NCBI GenBank assembly: GCA_905221605.1 | Contig: CAJNDS010002372.1 | Location: forward strand, 329,410-393,409 | Direction: 5' to 3' | From: Symbiodinium natans | Taxonomy: Eukaryota; Sar; Dinophyceae; Suessiales; Symbiodiniaceae | Length of the DNA: 64,000 bases | Shown here: in pieces, positions 11,478 to 24,185 of the stretch | Numbering within the stretch: the stretch's first letter is position 1 | How the letters are laid out: each line of letters begins with the position of its first letter | Position numbers and translations under genes: made by a program | Notes under the pieces: model-generated | Databases searched by the model: none | What the model saw: the letters and a program-made list of their open reading frames with translations, nothing else | Told to the model about the DNA's origin: nothing

Positions 11478-11587
11478 GTTTTGCGTTTACAGTTTTAGGG
11501 TTTCGGGTGAAGGGGGTAGAGCTTTGGGTATTTTAGGGTTTTGGGTTTAGAGGTTTAGGAACGGGCAATGGGCGTTTTCGGGCTCAG

Positions 11588-14500
11588 GGCTACAAAGGTT
11601 TGACATCAAGTTTACCGGCAACTCCCCTCGAGCTCCCTTCCCTAATCCCCGCACCCTTAACCCTGTCCCAAGTCTTGTTGTTTTTTTTTTTTGTTTGGGG
11701 GGAGGGGGGGGGGGGGGGGGGGGTGAAACCCTAAACCCCCCTAAACCCTAAACCCTAAACCCTAAACCCTAAACCCTAAACCCTAAACCCTAAACCCTAA
11801 ACCCTAAACCTAAACCCTAAACCCTAAACCCTAAACCCTAAACCCTACAACCCTACCCTAACCCTAAACCCTAAACCCTAAACCCTAAACCCTAAACCCT
11901 AAACCCTAAACCCTAAACCCTAAACCCTAAACCCTAAACCCTAACCCCTAAACCCAAAACCCCAAACCCAAAACCCCAAACCTAAACCCTAAACCCTAAA
12001 CCCTACTCCAACGCAGGCCGCCCCAGCCGCCAACTGGCTGTCGCTGCTGACGAGCCCTGGCCGACTTAACAGCAGATGGGGTCAATTCCTTAACTTAGTG
12101 AGGGGTCCCTTCGAGGTTTAGGGTTTAGGGTTTAGGGTTTAGGGTTGAGGGTTTAGGGTTTAGGGTTTAGGGTTTAGGGTTCTGGTAACTTAGTAGGGGT
12201 CCCTTCTTTGGGGTTGGGGAGTTTGCAGGGTTTCGGGTTTTTAGAGCCTTTGGGGGTTTAGGGGTTTGGGGTTCTGGGTTTTTGGGTTTAGGCCTCGGGT
12301 TTTTTGGGGTTCAGGGTTTTGGGTTTGTATGCACCCCCCCCTGCACCCCAATCTGAGCTGAACGGTCTGCCTGAACCCTACCTCAACCCGAAAATTCTAG
12401 GAAAATAGGTTTAGCAACGAGGCGCATGAGATTGAATGGTTTCCTCGCTTGAGAAGGTGCTGTGGCGGAGTGAACATCAGGACAGAAGAACTCTTTTGTC
12501 CTGATGCATTCACAGGCACCCCACATGGAGTGCCTGAGGAGGTTCGAGACTTTAGGGTTCGCACACCAGGCTTCCCGTCTGAAAGCCCCAAAGCCCCGTA
12601 AATTAAAAGCACCCTGCCCAAGTCCTAAACCCTTAAAGCCCTAATTATAGGGTAGAACCCGCAGACCCCGAGCCCCTAAACCCCAAACCCCACGCCTGTT
12701 GAACCCCTCCAGCCCAGGCGCCCAGCAGATCTAGGAGGATCTGAGAAGTATATCCTGCAATCCAGTACTCTATGTTACCATTGGGTGGCTTACCCTAAAC
12801 CCTGATCCTTGCACGGGTCTGCCCCGCCGAGGAACAGCTGGGCCCTAGCAGGCGAACCCGAGAGCGAGCAGACGCAAGGACCCTCGGTTTCGTTACCCAA
12901 CCGCTCTTCCTTCAAAAGGGTTGTTTTTATAGCAATACATGGGTGTCGGGTTTGGGGCTTATGGGGTTTTGGTGTTTATCACTCCTAGGGTTAAACCCCG
13001 AAATCCTTCAGACCTTAAGCACTGATGACCCTAAACCCTGGCTTATAGGACTTCGAGGGCTTCAGATGATGAGTCTTGTGCTTCTTCTTCTGGTGTTTAG
13101 AACATCCTAATTTCAAACGAAGAAGGGCTTCTAGCTGGAGAGAGGTTTATGGGTTTAGGGGGGGGGGTTGATGGGTGTAGGGCGACCATAGAAATTCCCA
13201 TCCGAAAGAAACCGAGGACTGGACGACCTGGCCAAGAACATCGTGAAGTTGGCCAAGGATGGCGCTGGCGCGGCGCCGGATGAGCTCTTCGGGCCTGCGG
13301 GATTTGGGGGGGGGGGGGGGGGGGCTGGGGAGGTGGAAGGGTTCAGTCCTGCACCTAAATCCCTAAGCCCTAACTCCCTCAACCCGAAACCCTAAACCAA
13401 ACCATGGGTTTGGAGCGTTTCTTTTGGGCTCCAATGATGCTTCTGCTTGGGGCCCTGGCTGACTGACAGGTCTTGGTTGTCGGAACCCTGAGTTTTCTTT
13501 CCCCTCGAAGCTCTAAACCCGAACCTCTGAACTCTAAACCCCCTCAACCCTAAACCCTAAGCCCCAAGTCCCTCGAAGACAGCTCAGGTCCATGAAAGAG
13601 GCCATTGCCAGCATCCGCTCCATTGCGTCCTGGCTTGAAGAGTTCGGCTCCAGAAAGGTTTTTGGGGTTTAGGGTTTAGGACTTCGTGGTCTTAGTAGGG
13701 TTTAGCGACTTAGGTACCTTATACAATCCCTTCAATGGCCATATAAGATAAGCGGGAGATCAGGTCGCTGAATTCCCTCTTAACGCAAGAAACCCTGAGC
13801 TTTACCCCGCCAGCCGCCCAAACCTCAAACTCCTATTCTGTCATGGTACGCTATGTTCACACTATGTTTCGGTACGACATGCGAATCATACGCTTAAACA
13901 CTGAACCCCCCCAAGCCCGCTAAACCCTAAATCCTAAACCCTAAACCCTAAACTTTTGCAGGGCTACAAGCGAAAGATTGCAAGTCCGAGCATGTGTTGA
14001 GAGAATAGGGCTTTGGGCTCAGGGTTTCGGGCTGGAAGTTGGAGGTCTAGCCGCTGATTAGCGCCCACGCCCTCCAAGCCAAAGAAGCATGGAGCCGTAT
14101 CTGGGGAGTTGATCTAACATTCCCTAAACCCTAAACCCTAAACCCTAAACCCTAAACCCTAAACCCTAAACCCTAAACCCTGAAGGTAGTCTCCCACAAA
14201 TGGACCCTAGGTTTGATTCCCCCTTACAAGCCAGCCCTGCATACTTGGAATCCCCTAGTCCCGAAACTCTAAACCCTGACTCGATTAGGGTTTAGGGTTT
14301 AGGGTTTAGGGTTTAGGGTTTAGGGTTTAGGGTTTAGGGTTTAGGGTTTAGGGTTTAGGGTTTAGGGTTTAGGGTTTAGGGTTTAGGGTATCAAACTACA
14401 GGTCATCGACATGAAGAAGTCGGTGAACGAAACCAACGCGGCCGCGCAGTACGAGATCAATCGCAAGGAGCCGGCCTCGGGTCTTCAGGGTTCAGGGGAT

Positions 14501-15234
14501 TCAGGGTTTTGGGTTTAAGGTTCAGGGTTTAGGGTTTAGGGTTTAAGGTTCAGGGTTTAGGGTTTAGGGTTTAGGGTTCAGGTTCAGGGGATTCAGGGTT
14601 TTGGGTTTAAGGTTCAGGGGATTCAGGGTTTTGGGTTTGAGGTTTTGGGGGTTTAGGGTCTTCAGGGTTCAGGGTTTAAGGTCTTGAGGCTTTAGGGTCT
14701 TAAGGGGTTTGGGGTTTAAGGTTTTGAGGGTTTGCAGGTGGGGATGGCTATAATTCGAACTTGTTTTACCCTCCTTCAGGGGCACACCTTGGTCCCCCAA
14801 CGATCTCGACCCTCCACCTTTTAGGGCTTAAACAATACTTGTGTGTACACTTCTGGCATGGGAGCCCAGAGGAACCTTCAAAACGAAATCCGTCCTCACA
14901 CAAGTCCAGTCCTTCAGGGTTCGGGGCTTAAGAACCCCAATTTCCCAAACCCCGAGCCCTCCCTCGCAGGCTGAGGCCGTGGCCGCGTGTACCGCACCTC
15001 GAGCTGAAGAATTGGTCTGTCAGGTCTTTGAGGATTCTGAAGGAGCTATGAACCCTTCACCCTGAATCCCCAAAGCCCAAAACCCTAAACCCTTATCCCC
15101 TCATACCCCAAAGCCCAAAACCCTGAACCCTTATCCTCCTCATACCCCAAAACCCCCCCTCAGCGTGCCCAGAAAGGGCCTTTGCTGAATTGACCATCGT
15201 GGGGTGTTATGAGGCAGACACGCTGGCCAGCTAA
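11588..15234 (+). CDS. Multi-exon gene of unknown function, stop at 15232-15234
   Basis: Phase-consistent exons: 11588-11671, 12017-12097, 12401-12541, 12713-12784, 12832-12919, 13066-13092, 13217-13296 (GC donor), 13583-13657, 13962-13993, 14062-14107, 14402-~14480, possibly ~14780-14845, 14970-~15019, and 15164-15234 with TAA. Frames include NWLSLLTSPGRLNSRWG, the Cys-rich LRRCCGGVNIRTEELFC, LDDLAKNIVKLAKDGAG, MKEAIASIRSIASWLEEFG, AHALQAKEAWSRIW, MKKSVNETNAAAQYEINRK, and last ERAFAELTIVGCYEADTLAS. The centre is predicted helical. Introns contain the 270-bp CCCTAAA array at 11728-12003 and arrays at 12116-12182, 14125-14185 and 14283-14389. The 5' start lies upstream and was not found. No family recognised. 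Confidence 0.55.
11728..12003 (+). repeat. CCCTAAA array, longest 7-bp array of the window
   Basis: About 38 units with a few variant blocks (AAACCCA, ACCCTAC). It follows a run of about 20 G at 11703-11722 and ends directly before the acceptor at 12015-12016. Confidence 0.9.
14283..14389 (+). repeat. TTTAGGG array facing a CCCTAAA array
   Basis: About 15 perfect units. A CCCTAAA array at 14125-14185 lies 100 bp upstream in opposite orientation, so the pair could fold back. The next exon starts at 14402. Confidence 0.9.
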
Positions 15235-15710
15235 GGCCCATATCCACCAGGGGTTTAGGGTTTAGGATTTAGGGCTTAGGGTTAGGAGTTTAGGGTTTAG
15301 GGGATTACTTGTGAGGTTTAGGAGTTATTTAGGGGTTTACTTGCGGTTTTTCGGGTACATATTGTTCAGTGTAGCGGAGGGGTTCACGGGATAAGGGGTT
15401 TTGGGCGACAGGGGGTTGCAAGGGTTTAGGGTCCCCGGAACCCTGAGACCATCAGCCTACCCCGAAAATCCTAAGCCCTTAACCGGCGTCCGAAGCTCCT
15501 CAACAACAAAATTGTCACGAACAAGAACCCGAAATCCCAAAACCCCAAACTCTACAGTCACAAGAGGACCCCTAACCCTAAGGCCACATAGCCCCCCCCC
15601 CCTTCCTTCCCATATTAAGGATTATCGAGCATTTTGGGGAAACGGAAAGGGGCAGCCCCCATACTTGGAAATGCCCTAAGCCCACCTTGAAACAATAAAC
15701 GCCTGCCCAG

Positions 15711-18700
15711 GTTCCGGAGACGCCTTCGCTGAAGTTTGGCAACTCCAAGGATGATGTCATCACCTGCCGCCGTGGGCCCTGGCTTAGGGCTTTAGGGTTT
15801 TAGGGATTAGGGTTTAGGCTGATTGGGTTTGGGGTTTAGGACTTGAGGGATTGGGGTTTAGTGTTCTTGGGTTTGGGGGTTCAGGGTTTTAGGGTTTCTG
15901 TGTTTTTTGGAAGGCGGAAGGCGGGGAAGGCAGGGGGGAAAGGGGGCTTCTGGGGCTTTAGGGCTTGAGTTGCAGTTTGGGAGTTTAATGGAGCTACTGT
16001 TTGAACACTCCTTGTTACGCCATAAGGGTCAGAAACCAAATGGCAGGACCGAATACTCCTGCCACATCAAATGCACCAAACCCAAAGAATATCACACCAG
16101 ATGAAAACGAATGAATTCCAAAACCCTTTGAAAAAATCTACTGCCGGTTTCCAGAACGTGGATGATGGAGTATCCCACAAAACCCAATGCCAAAGGTTTT
16201 GGGGTTTAGGGCTTTTTACGGCTTAGGGGTAGTCTGTTGATAACCTTCGCCGGTTGCTGGACGACGGAACCTTGGTTACACATCAGTTTTGAGATGGTTG
16301 GAAAGGCAGGCGTCAGACCATGACATGGTTTTCAACCCACTCATACGTGCTTCGCCTTGCTCTTGCGCTGTTCTTCTGCAGTCCTAACTTTCGGGTTTAG
16401 GTACTGTAGGTAGCCCTAATTACCCCACAAAAACCCCAAGCCCCAAAGAGAGTTCGGAGGCTCACATGCTTCAAATCAGCTTTCAGAGCTGGGGGGGGGG
16501 GGGTAAGGCAGGATTTTAGAGGGTGCACCCCAAGCCTTCAGGGGGTTTAGAGCTTAAGGGTTTTGGAGTATGGGTTTTGATTGAGGGCCCGCCCCGGAGG
16601 TTAGAGTTGAAGGATATGGAGTTTAAGGATACTCGGGGTTTTGGCGCCTTTCCTTGCAGGTTTTGTGGCTTAGGGTTCTGGGGTTCTAGTGAGGATCCCA
16701 GAGGCCTAAACCCTCGTCCTCTGAGTGATGAGGAGGCGCCTTGATTCTGTGGGGGGGCCATCACCGCCCTAAGCCCTAAACCCTGTAAAAGCCTAAACCC
16801 CCCAGGCCTGATCTTCAAACCCTGGGACTGAGGAGGAGCTGTTCCTAAGCCTTTGGGGGCCTCAGGTAGCGAGGAGAAGCCACTCTACAGCCCGGGGCCC
16901 CGAAATGGAAGGGGTCGATAGGGCGGCAGCATATGGAGACACTGACGCTTCGGTGTGTTTGGGAGTTTTTGGGGCTGCTTTCCCTGCAAGTCCCCCTAAT
17001 CCCAAGCCCTTAGCCTTAGCCCCATGTGTAAATCCTACACCTTCAACCCGCCTTTGTCTGGAGGTGGAAGTAGTTCCCCTCCTCCGTAAAGAAATGAGAG
17101 GCTCAAGTGAAAGGTTGGCTTTGGGATTTACGGCTGAGGAAGTTTAGGGACAGGATTGAGGATTCGGTAGGATGACGGCTTTAGGATTTGGGATTTCGGG
17201 TCCAGGAGTGTGGGGTTGGGCTTGCATCCTTGGGTTTCGAGACGGTCTGAGGCAGTCCGGCCTCTTGCTTTTCGGATTCTAAGCCCTTCAAGTTCTGAAC
17301 CCTTATAGGCCCTCAAGCGCTCCGATCTTGGGGCCTTAAAACCCTAAGTCCCGACCCGAAACCCGAAACCCTAAACCCAGATGCCTACAAGCTCTGCGAG
17401 AGTGAGAAGGCGCGCAGCTCCGTGGGGCCTTGCCTTCATCGGGGAGGACTTCCGCACATATTGGGGACGGAGGTTAGGGAGAGTTTGAGGTTTGTAGGGT
17501 ACTCGAGCTTTCAGTAGCTCCAGAGCCTACGCGCTGGAGTAGGGACCTTAGGCTTTAGGGTTGCGTTTTGGGAGACTGCGGGTGAGGCACGCTGCAGCAA
17601 CACCACCGCCTGCTGCGCGAGCCTGGTCCAGCCGAACAAGCGCCCCCGGTTTCGACTGGAAGGGTTCAGGAGAGGTTGATATGGTTTGCTAGGGCTTGCT
17701 TAGATTCAGGGTCCAGTGACCGAGGAGTTTTTTTAGAAAATGGGACGCCGTGGGAGTGCACTTTTTTCACAAAAAAAAGCGCGCAAAACGTTTAAAACAT
17801 CCTTAAAAACACACGAAAACGTGCAACAAGAAATAATACACAACAAATCCCACAAAAACCAAAAAAACACAAAACAACAAGAAAACCAAGAAAACCAAGA
17901 AAACCAAAAAAACCAATCCTGAGGGACTCTGTTGGGGAGCCGGACCCCTGGGAAGAGTCTCTCAGGATTGGTTTTTTTTGTTTTTTTGTTTTTTTTTGGT
18001 TTTTTGGGGGTTCTTGTGCAAGAAAACCAAAAAAACCAAAAAAAGCAAAAAAAAACAAAAAAAACAAAAAAAACAATCCTGAGGGACTCTGTTCGGGAGC
18101 CGGACCCCTGGGAAGAGTCTCTCAGGATTGGTTTTTTTTGGTTTTTTTGGTTCTTTTGGTTTTTTGGGGATTCTTGTGCAAGAAAACCAAAAAAATACCC
18201 AACAAAGCAAAAAAGCCTTAAAAAACAATCCTGAGGGACTCTGTTGGGGAGCCGGACCCCTGGGAAGAGTCTCTCAGGATTGGTTGTTTTGGTTTTTCTG
18301 ATTTTCTGGGTTTTTTTGTTTTTGAGGATTTTTGTGTGCCATTGGAGAGTCTTCTATTGTTTTCTTTTGTATGGTTTTTCGGTGTCTTCTGAAGGGTGTT
18401 TTTTGGGTTTTCTTTAGACTTTTTGGTGTTATTTCATTTTTGTACGCTTTTTTTGTACAGTTGTTTTTGGTATTTGTGTGTTGTGTGTGACTTTATATTT
18501 CTGAGTGCCCTTTTGTACGTGACGAAAGCGCTAACATGGACAATCAAGGACACCGCATTATGTGTTTCTCTTTTGAACAACATTGATATATTATCCATGA
18601 ATTTCGTGCTCCCAGCCACATGGTTTGAAAAGCATGGATTGTTTGAAAATATTGGTTTTACCGATGTTTTTCGGCTCCATCCTTCAAAAACATTGGTCAA

Positions 18701-21700
18701 ACCAATGTTATCCATGAATTTCGTCCTCGCAGCCACATGGTTTGAAAACCATGGGTTTTTTGGAAATCGTCGGTTTTACCAATGTTTTTCGGCTCCATCC
18801 TTCAACAACATTGGTAAACCCAATGTTTTCCATGAATTTCATGATCTGAGGCTCTCTCCCAGCCACCATTTCTCGAGGAGGCACCAAAAAACAAACTCGA
18901 AAACTGCAAAATCTCGAGAGAGTACCAACACCTCCATATAATCAATCACGCCCCAATACGCAAAACATGACATGTATCCTAAAAAACTATACCTTAGGAT
19001 ATCACAAGCAATCATCCCCCAATAAGCAAAACCTAATATCTGTACTAAACACTGTACCTTAGCAACATATTTTCAGACATCACGCCCTAAGGCTCCTACC
19101 AATTTTAGAAGGTTCCTATCAATTTAAGCAGGGTTCTTATTCATGTTACTGGGAATCGCAAAGGTTTTTAATTAATTTTAAGGATTAGGCTCATATTAAT
19201 TTAGTAGGATTCCTATTAGTTCTTGTTAAAGGATTCTATTGTTTTTCAGGCCTATTGGTTCCTATTCATTTTAGTAAGACTTAGTAAGATTCCTTCTCTT
19301 TTAATAGGATTCCTGTGAATTGTAACCCGGGTTCTTTTTGATTTGTCAAGGGTTCCTTTTTATTTTAATATGCTTCCGTCCTATTAACTCTTATCCGGTT
19401 CCGATAATTCAATCGAGGATTCCTATTCATTTTCATAGGATTCCAATAGAGTTTCATAGGGTTCCTAGTTATTTGAAAAAGGCTCCTACTCATGCAATAA
19501 GATTCCTATCAAGTTTAATCAGATTCTTGTTCATGTTAATGGGATTCGTATATATATATATATATATATTGATAAACATCTCATTCATTTTTATAGGGGT
19601 TCCTATTGGTTTTAGGCTCATTCTTTTTCAGTAGGATTCTGATTATTTTTCTAAGGGTTCACATTATTTTTTTATATGAGTCCGATTGGTTCGTATGAAT
19701 TGTAGTAGGGTCCCTCTTCAGTTTAATAGGATTCCTATTCGTTCTACGAGGATTCTCTTTTTTTGTGAGGGGCCTCCAATTCATTTTAAGAGGCTTCCTA
19801 TTGACTTTACGGCTCCGACTAATTCAAAATAGGGTTCCTACGGGTTTAAATATCTTTAAACAAATAGAAAAAAGTGCACTCCCACAGCGTCCCGGTCTCT
19901 TTTTTTAAGGGTAAAAGGGCTTTTGGGGTGCGGGGTTGAAGGTTTGGGGTTTTGGGCTTTGGAGTGTTCAGTTAGGGCTTTAGGGCACTGCATCTTGAGA
20001 TCATTTGAAGCCCTCCGACGCCAGGTACTGCCTGAACCCAGGCGTCGCACCATCGCCGGACTCTGATGTGGGTTTTTGGTTCTTGGGTTCAGAGTTTCGG
20101 GTTGAACTTGGGGTCGTAGGGTTTAGGGGTCCGATTTTGTCTCTTCTAGCATGCCAAACCCGGAGCCCCAACCACCCCCTAAGCCCTAAACCGCTTAACC
20201 CCAAACTCAAAACGCAACAGTGGCAACGACGCCGAGGCCGCTGCAATACGAGTCCCAGTGTGACGGCACGCAACTGCCTCAATAGGGGTTCAAGACCCCT
20301 GGAGCCTAAACTAAACCCTATAAACCTTGGGCCAAGATCTGGTCAGTTCCCAAATCTGCGGTTGAAGGTTCGGGCGTTTTACGGCTCGGGCTTATTAGGT
20401 ATTGGGGTTTAGATTAGAGGCTTGAGGGTTTGGGTCAGTAGCTGTTGTCATACCTGCTCTGTTATTGAGGCTGGTCCTTGGTTTGGTGACGATGGGCAGG
20501 ACCCCTAAATCCTAGACCCTAAGCTCCAAAGAGCACACCCCGAAGAAAATCGGTCCTGGCATTCTGAACACTAAGCTTCTCGCTTCAACACGTAGACACC
20601 CGACCCGTGTGAACCCCACCACAAATAATCATCCTAGGGTTTAGGGTGCAGGTTAGTCTGCCATACAGATTTCGTAAAGATTATGGTTCCTTTTGGGGTA
20701 CCCTCAATAAGTGGGGCCGCCTTCTGACAAGGACCCCACAAGGGACCACAATTTAGATAAATCACCACATGATCTAGCCCCTAAGTTTAAATTCAAAAGG
20801 CTATGTCTTAAGCATTGTATCGTATGTCGTATGGTGACCTATCTTAGCAAGCCCCTAACCCTCTTCCCTCTTCAAGCACTCAGAGTAATCCGCCGCATTA
20901 ATTAACAAAGCCCCTAGCCCAACCTTGTCTTTCTGAGTGGCCGAGGTCGTCATGCAAAGACACTGACATCAAGGAGAAGATCGCCTTCTTCAAGGGCAAG
21001 TTGGATGCGCGACTGGGATGGAAGTTATTTAGGGTTTAGGATTTCGGGTTTGGGGTTTAGGGTTTAGGGTTTAGGGTTTACGGTTTACGGTTTACGGTTT
21101 GGGGTTTAGGGTTTAGGGTTAGGGCCCATGTACTTTTCAGGGTTTAGGCTTCTGGCTTTCGCGGGGCTTAGGGTCTTGCTTTCACTGCGGTCCCCGGCTT
21201 GTTTGCGTGCTTTAGGGCTTAGGGCTTAGGGCTTAGGGCTGAGGGTTTTGTGGTTCGGGCTTGCACTATCCCCCCCCTCCCCAGGCCACACACGAATCCC
21301 AAAGCCCGTAAAATCCCGTAGCAAGACGCCCAGCAATGCCTTCGTTTGCCACCCTAAGCCCAAAGCCCTAAACTTTAAACCCGACACCGAAAACCCAAAC
21401 CCTACACCCTAAGCTCTAAACTCTACGCCTCAAACCCGGAACCCCAAAACCCTCAAACCAAAAACCCAAAAACCCTGAACCCTAAACCCAGCAAAACCCT
21501 CAGAGCCTCTTGAACTCCTCAAATCCTCACGAGGCTGGACGCAGCCGAGAAGGCCTGCGATGATTCCCGTGCAGGCCGGGGGTTTTGGACTGGGGGTTTA
21601 GGGTTTAGGGTTTTGGGTTTTGGGTTTTGGGTTTTGGGTTTAGGGTTTAGAGGGTTGGGGTTAGGGGGTTTAATTATGGGGGTTTAGGGTTTTTTGGGTT

Positions 21701-22688
21701 TTGGGTTTGCTTTTGAGGGTGTTGAAGGGTTGGCAGGGAGGTGGGGGTGTGAGAGGTGTGCTTCGGGGGGGTTGGGTTTCGGGCTTCCCGTGTCTGCTGT
21801 ACAGAGGCCTGAAACCCCAAACCCCGAACCCTCTGACAAAGTTTAGTGATTCTCAAGTACTGAAGTGGGACATTCGGGACAGTTTGCTATGTGATATGAT
21901 CCTTCAAAGAGGGTGATATCGGGGGATTGGCGGTACCTACGACCCTACTAAAAAAAGGGTACCCTATTGTAAAGCAACTCCCCCAAGCTCCTCCCTAAGC
22001 CTTCAAGGCCCAACTTCTGCTGTGTAATCCATTCATCCCTGAACCCTAAACCCTAAACCTTAAATCCTAAATCCTAAACCCTAAACCCTAAACTAGGGTT
22101 TACAGCTCAGGGTTTGCTGAAGCCCTGTGGCACGAAGGCTGCAAGGATTCCTATGACTGTGTACCGAAGCAGGACGCCTGGAAGGCCTGCCTTCCCTTGT
22201 TGCGTAGGCCCTAAACCCTAAGCCCGAAAGGAGCCCTAAACCCTAAACCCTAAACCCTAAACCCTGAACCCTGAACCCTGAACCCTGAACCCTCAACCCT
22301 GAACCCTGAACCCTGAACCCTAGACCTAAACCCTACAGACCCTTGATTTGCAGGGACTCGATGGCACTGGTTTCAGAGAAATTCCGTGCTTGGACGGTTT
22401 CACGGAATCAGAGTTCACGTGAGCGCGTGAGGGCATTGAGCGTGCAGGTTGAGTGCTTGGGGTTTGCGGATTTTAGGGCTTGGGGCTGCAATGACTTTGA
22501 TTTCTCCCCAGGGCTTTGTTGGCCTTTTGAGCCTCTCCGGGGCCAAGAGGCCCAAGATTCTACAGCTGGAGTTTACGCGTGACCGGAGCATTTGTGGCCG
22601 AGATTTCAAGATGGCTCGAGTAACGCAAGCTTCGGATCAGGCGGCCACCTTCTTCAAGAAGCCTCGACTTCTTGGACAAAGTCCCTAG
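15711..22688 (+). CDS. Chain of exons, one or more genes of unknown function, interrupted by a DNA transposon; stop at 22686-22688
   Basis: Exons in order: 15711-15771, 16027-16195, 16233-16311; then ~16833-16867, 17381-17472, 17587-17663; after the transposon 20000-20024, 20042-20067, 20221-20251, 20347-20367, ~20470-20499, ~20946-21030, 21534-21574, 22123-22198, 22354-22396 and 22512-22688 (TAG). Phases fit across 15711-16311, across the transposon from 17587 to 20367, and from 21534 to the stop. Characteristic stretches are [85 protein letters not shown], the Cys-rich [19 protein letters not shown], and a basic final exon ([19 protein letters not shown]). Whether this is one gene is unknown: a frame also runs open to a stop at 17145-17147. 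No family recognised. Confidence 0.45.
17913..18283. repeat. Three tandem long-hairpin units within the DNA transposon
   Basis: A ~58-bp imperfect palindrome (CCAATCCTGAGGGACTCT ... AGAGTCTCTCAGGATTGG) occurs at 17913-17971, ~18074-18131 and ~18226-18283. Each copy has an A/AACC-rich arm on the left and a complementary T/GGTT-rich arm on the right, so each ~155-bp unit can form one long stem. The loop carries GGGAGCCGGACCCCTGGGA. The cores are almost identical, which suggests recent amplification or constraint. Confidence 0.8.
18594..18836 (+). repeat. ~118-bp tandem repeat, two copies plus a partial third
   Basis: Units begin CCATGAATTTCGT, contain CAGCCACATGGTTTGAAAA and end in CATTGGTAAACCAATGTT-like sequence with a small inverted repeat. 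They stay open in one + frame, but no known protein is suggested. Confidence 0.7.
19100..19850 (+). repeat. AT-rich degenerate minisatellite inside the transposon
   Basis: Variants of GGATTCCTATTCATTTTA recur about every 40-50 bp, interrupted by a TA run at 19551-19569. No coding frame is supported. Confidence 0.6.
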
Positions 22689-23005
22689 CCACCCATAGCA
22701 CCCCTGTTCAGGTGTAGAAGATGCTCCGGAGTCCTACCAACAGGTCCTGGCACAAACGACGAAGAGCTGTTGTTTGGGCTTTGTCGCAAGGTTCTTTAAC
22801 CAAACAAGGCCATCTGAACCGAGGCTTTTGCGTGTGACTCGAGCTTGCGTAAGAAAGCCTGGCCACCCGAACCCAGGCGTCGCTCTATGTGAGTGTAGAA
22901 CATTGCCGAGGTTCTGTTTTTAGGCCCCTGTGTTAGGGTTAGGATTCTAAGGCCCACACGCCTAACCCCCCAGCACCCCTAAGGGCTCCGCACCTTCCCT
23001 GCCAG
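22689..23005 (+). other. Intergenic stretch, nothing recognised
   Basis: Unique sequence after the TAG at 22686-22688, nearly free of telomere-type units, without a convincing exon. Confidence 0.3.
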
Positions 23006-24073
23006 GTCAAGCAGACCTCGTGCAACGAGATGCAGACGAACTTCGAGCAGGAGGGTTCAGGGGCGTTTATAGGGTTTAGGGTTTAGGGTTTAGGGTTTCG
23101 GGTTTCGGGTTTAGGGTTTAGGGTTAAGGATCTGGGCTCCGAACCCTAAGCCTTGAGCCCCAAAGACCAGTGACACCATCCTCGTTCTTCGAACCCTAAA
23201 CACCCTAAGGCCCTTTGCGCTAAACCCTTGGGACTAAACCCTCAACCTTAATCCCTAAACCCTGGACCCTTGATAACCCTAAACCCTAAACCCTAACCCC
23301 TCAACCCTCTCTCCCAGGCCTACTGCAACCTGGCCGAGGGGCTCGAGGTGCTTCCTCCCGGGGTCGGGGGTGGGGGGGGGGGGGAGCTGAAGGTTTGGGT
23401 TTAGGGTTTGGGGTTGTCGGGTCGAGGGTCTCAGGGTTGAGGAGGTAGCCTTTGGGCAGGTAGGCCATTGGGATTTTTGATATGGTCCTTCTGCATTTAG
23501 TTGAGCGGGTCATATGTTTCTGTTTCAGATGGTTCAAGGGGCCAACCTACTGTAGCAAGACCAGCAATCCCCCCTGAGCCCTAAGCTCACAAAGCGTGCA
23601 GCGCTGAAGCCCCACTGCCCTTGATGCCGATCACACCCAGCAAACCACAAAACCTTGAGAAGCCCGACCTTTTACACCCCCAAAACCCTGAGGAAACGTA
23701 TGCGCCTAGACTCGAGACAAGAAAACCCCAGCCTTTCCAGCCCCTGTCCAGCCCTCCCTACCGCTGCGCACAGCTCCCAAAGAAATTCAACACTTCGTCG
23801 CCCAAGAAGCCAGGGGAAGTGGGACACCTACCTCACCTGCCTTGCGCCTACGTGGGTGTTTTCCCACTCCCCCGAAAGGGCCCCCCTAGATGCCCCCACC
23901 TTGCGCCTGTAGGGTTTTCTACGAAGCTTGAGTCGGATGCGTCACGGGATGGATGTTCGGGTTTTGGTTTGGTGTTCGTTATCCTGGAGACGGACGAGAA
24001 TGTACTATGGGTGGAGGGAAGAACTCGACCAGGAGGTAGAAACAGCTATATCCTGGCCAGTGCTTCTGGTTGA
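23006..24073 (+). CDS. Exon cluster of unknown function, probable stop at 24071-24073
   Basis: Candidate exons: 23006-23054 (KQTSCNEMQTNFEQE), ~23316-23345 (AYCNLAEGLE), ~23529-23560 (WFKGPTYCSKTS) and a terminal exon from about 23930 to TGA at 24071-24073 with VFVILETDENVLWVEGRTR. Acceptors are CCAG or TCAG. The first junction does not fit in phase with the best-looking frames. A second frame over 23928-24185, ending at 24185, is also open (EELDQEVETAISWPVLLVEE), so the final exon choice is uncertain. Confidence 0.35.
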
Positions 24074-24185
24074 GGAAGTCCTTCTTTGCGAGTCTGCTGA
24101 TTTGTCTCGTGGTCAAGTGAGCACCGACAGAAGAAGAAGGAGAGCCCTAGACTCGGAGATTGAGGCAGGAGACTCATGCGTATAG

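Larger units (their letters stand above)
17728..19907. mobile_element. Non-autonomous TIR DNA transposon, ~2.2 kb, AT-rich
   Basis: Terminal inverted repeats at 17742-17768 and 19867-19893 match at 26 of 27 bases (GGGACGCYGTGGGAGTGCAC followed by TTTTTTC) and extend imperfectly to 33 bp (17736 and 19899). TTTTTTTA flanks both ends (17728-17735 and 19900-19907), a possible 8-bp target duplication, though T-runs are weak evidence. The interior differs from its surroundings: AT-rich, free of telomere-type units, with three hairpin units, a ~120-bp tandem repeat and a degenerate AT-rich repeat. No transposase frame is seen, so movement would need proteins from elsewhere. It sits between in-phase exons 17587-17663 and 20000-20024, so it is intronic. 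Eight-bp duplications are typical of hAT elements, but the class is not established here. Confidence 0.65.

Noticed and set aside
17792-18234. Phe/Gly- or Lys/Gln-rich frames on both strands
   Set aside because: They are translations of the A-rich and T-rich hairpin arms of the DNA transposon.
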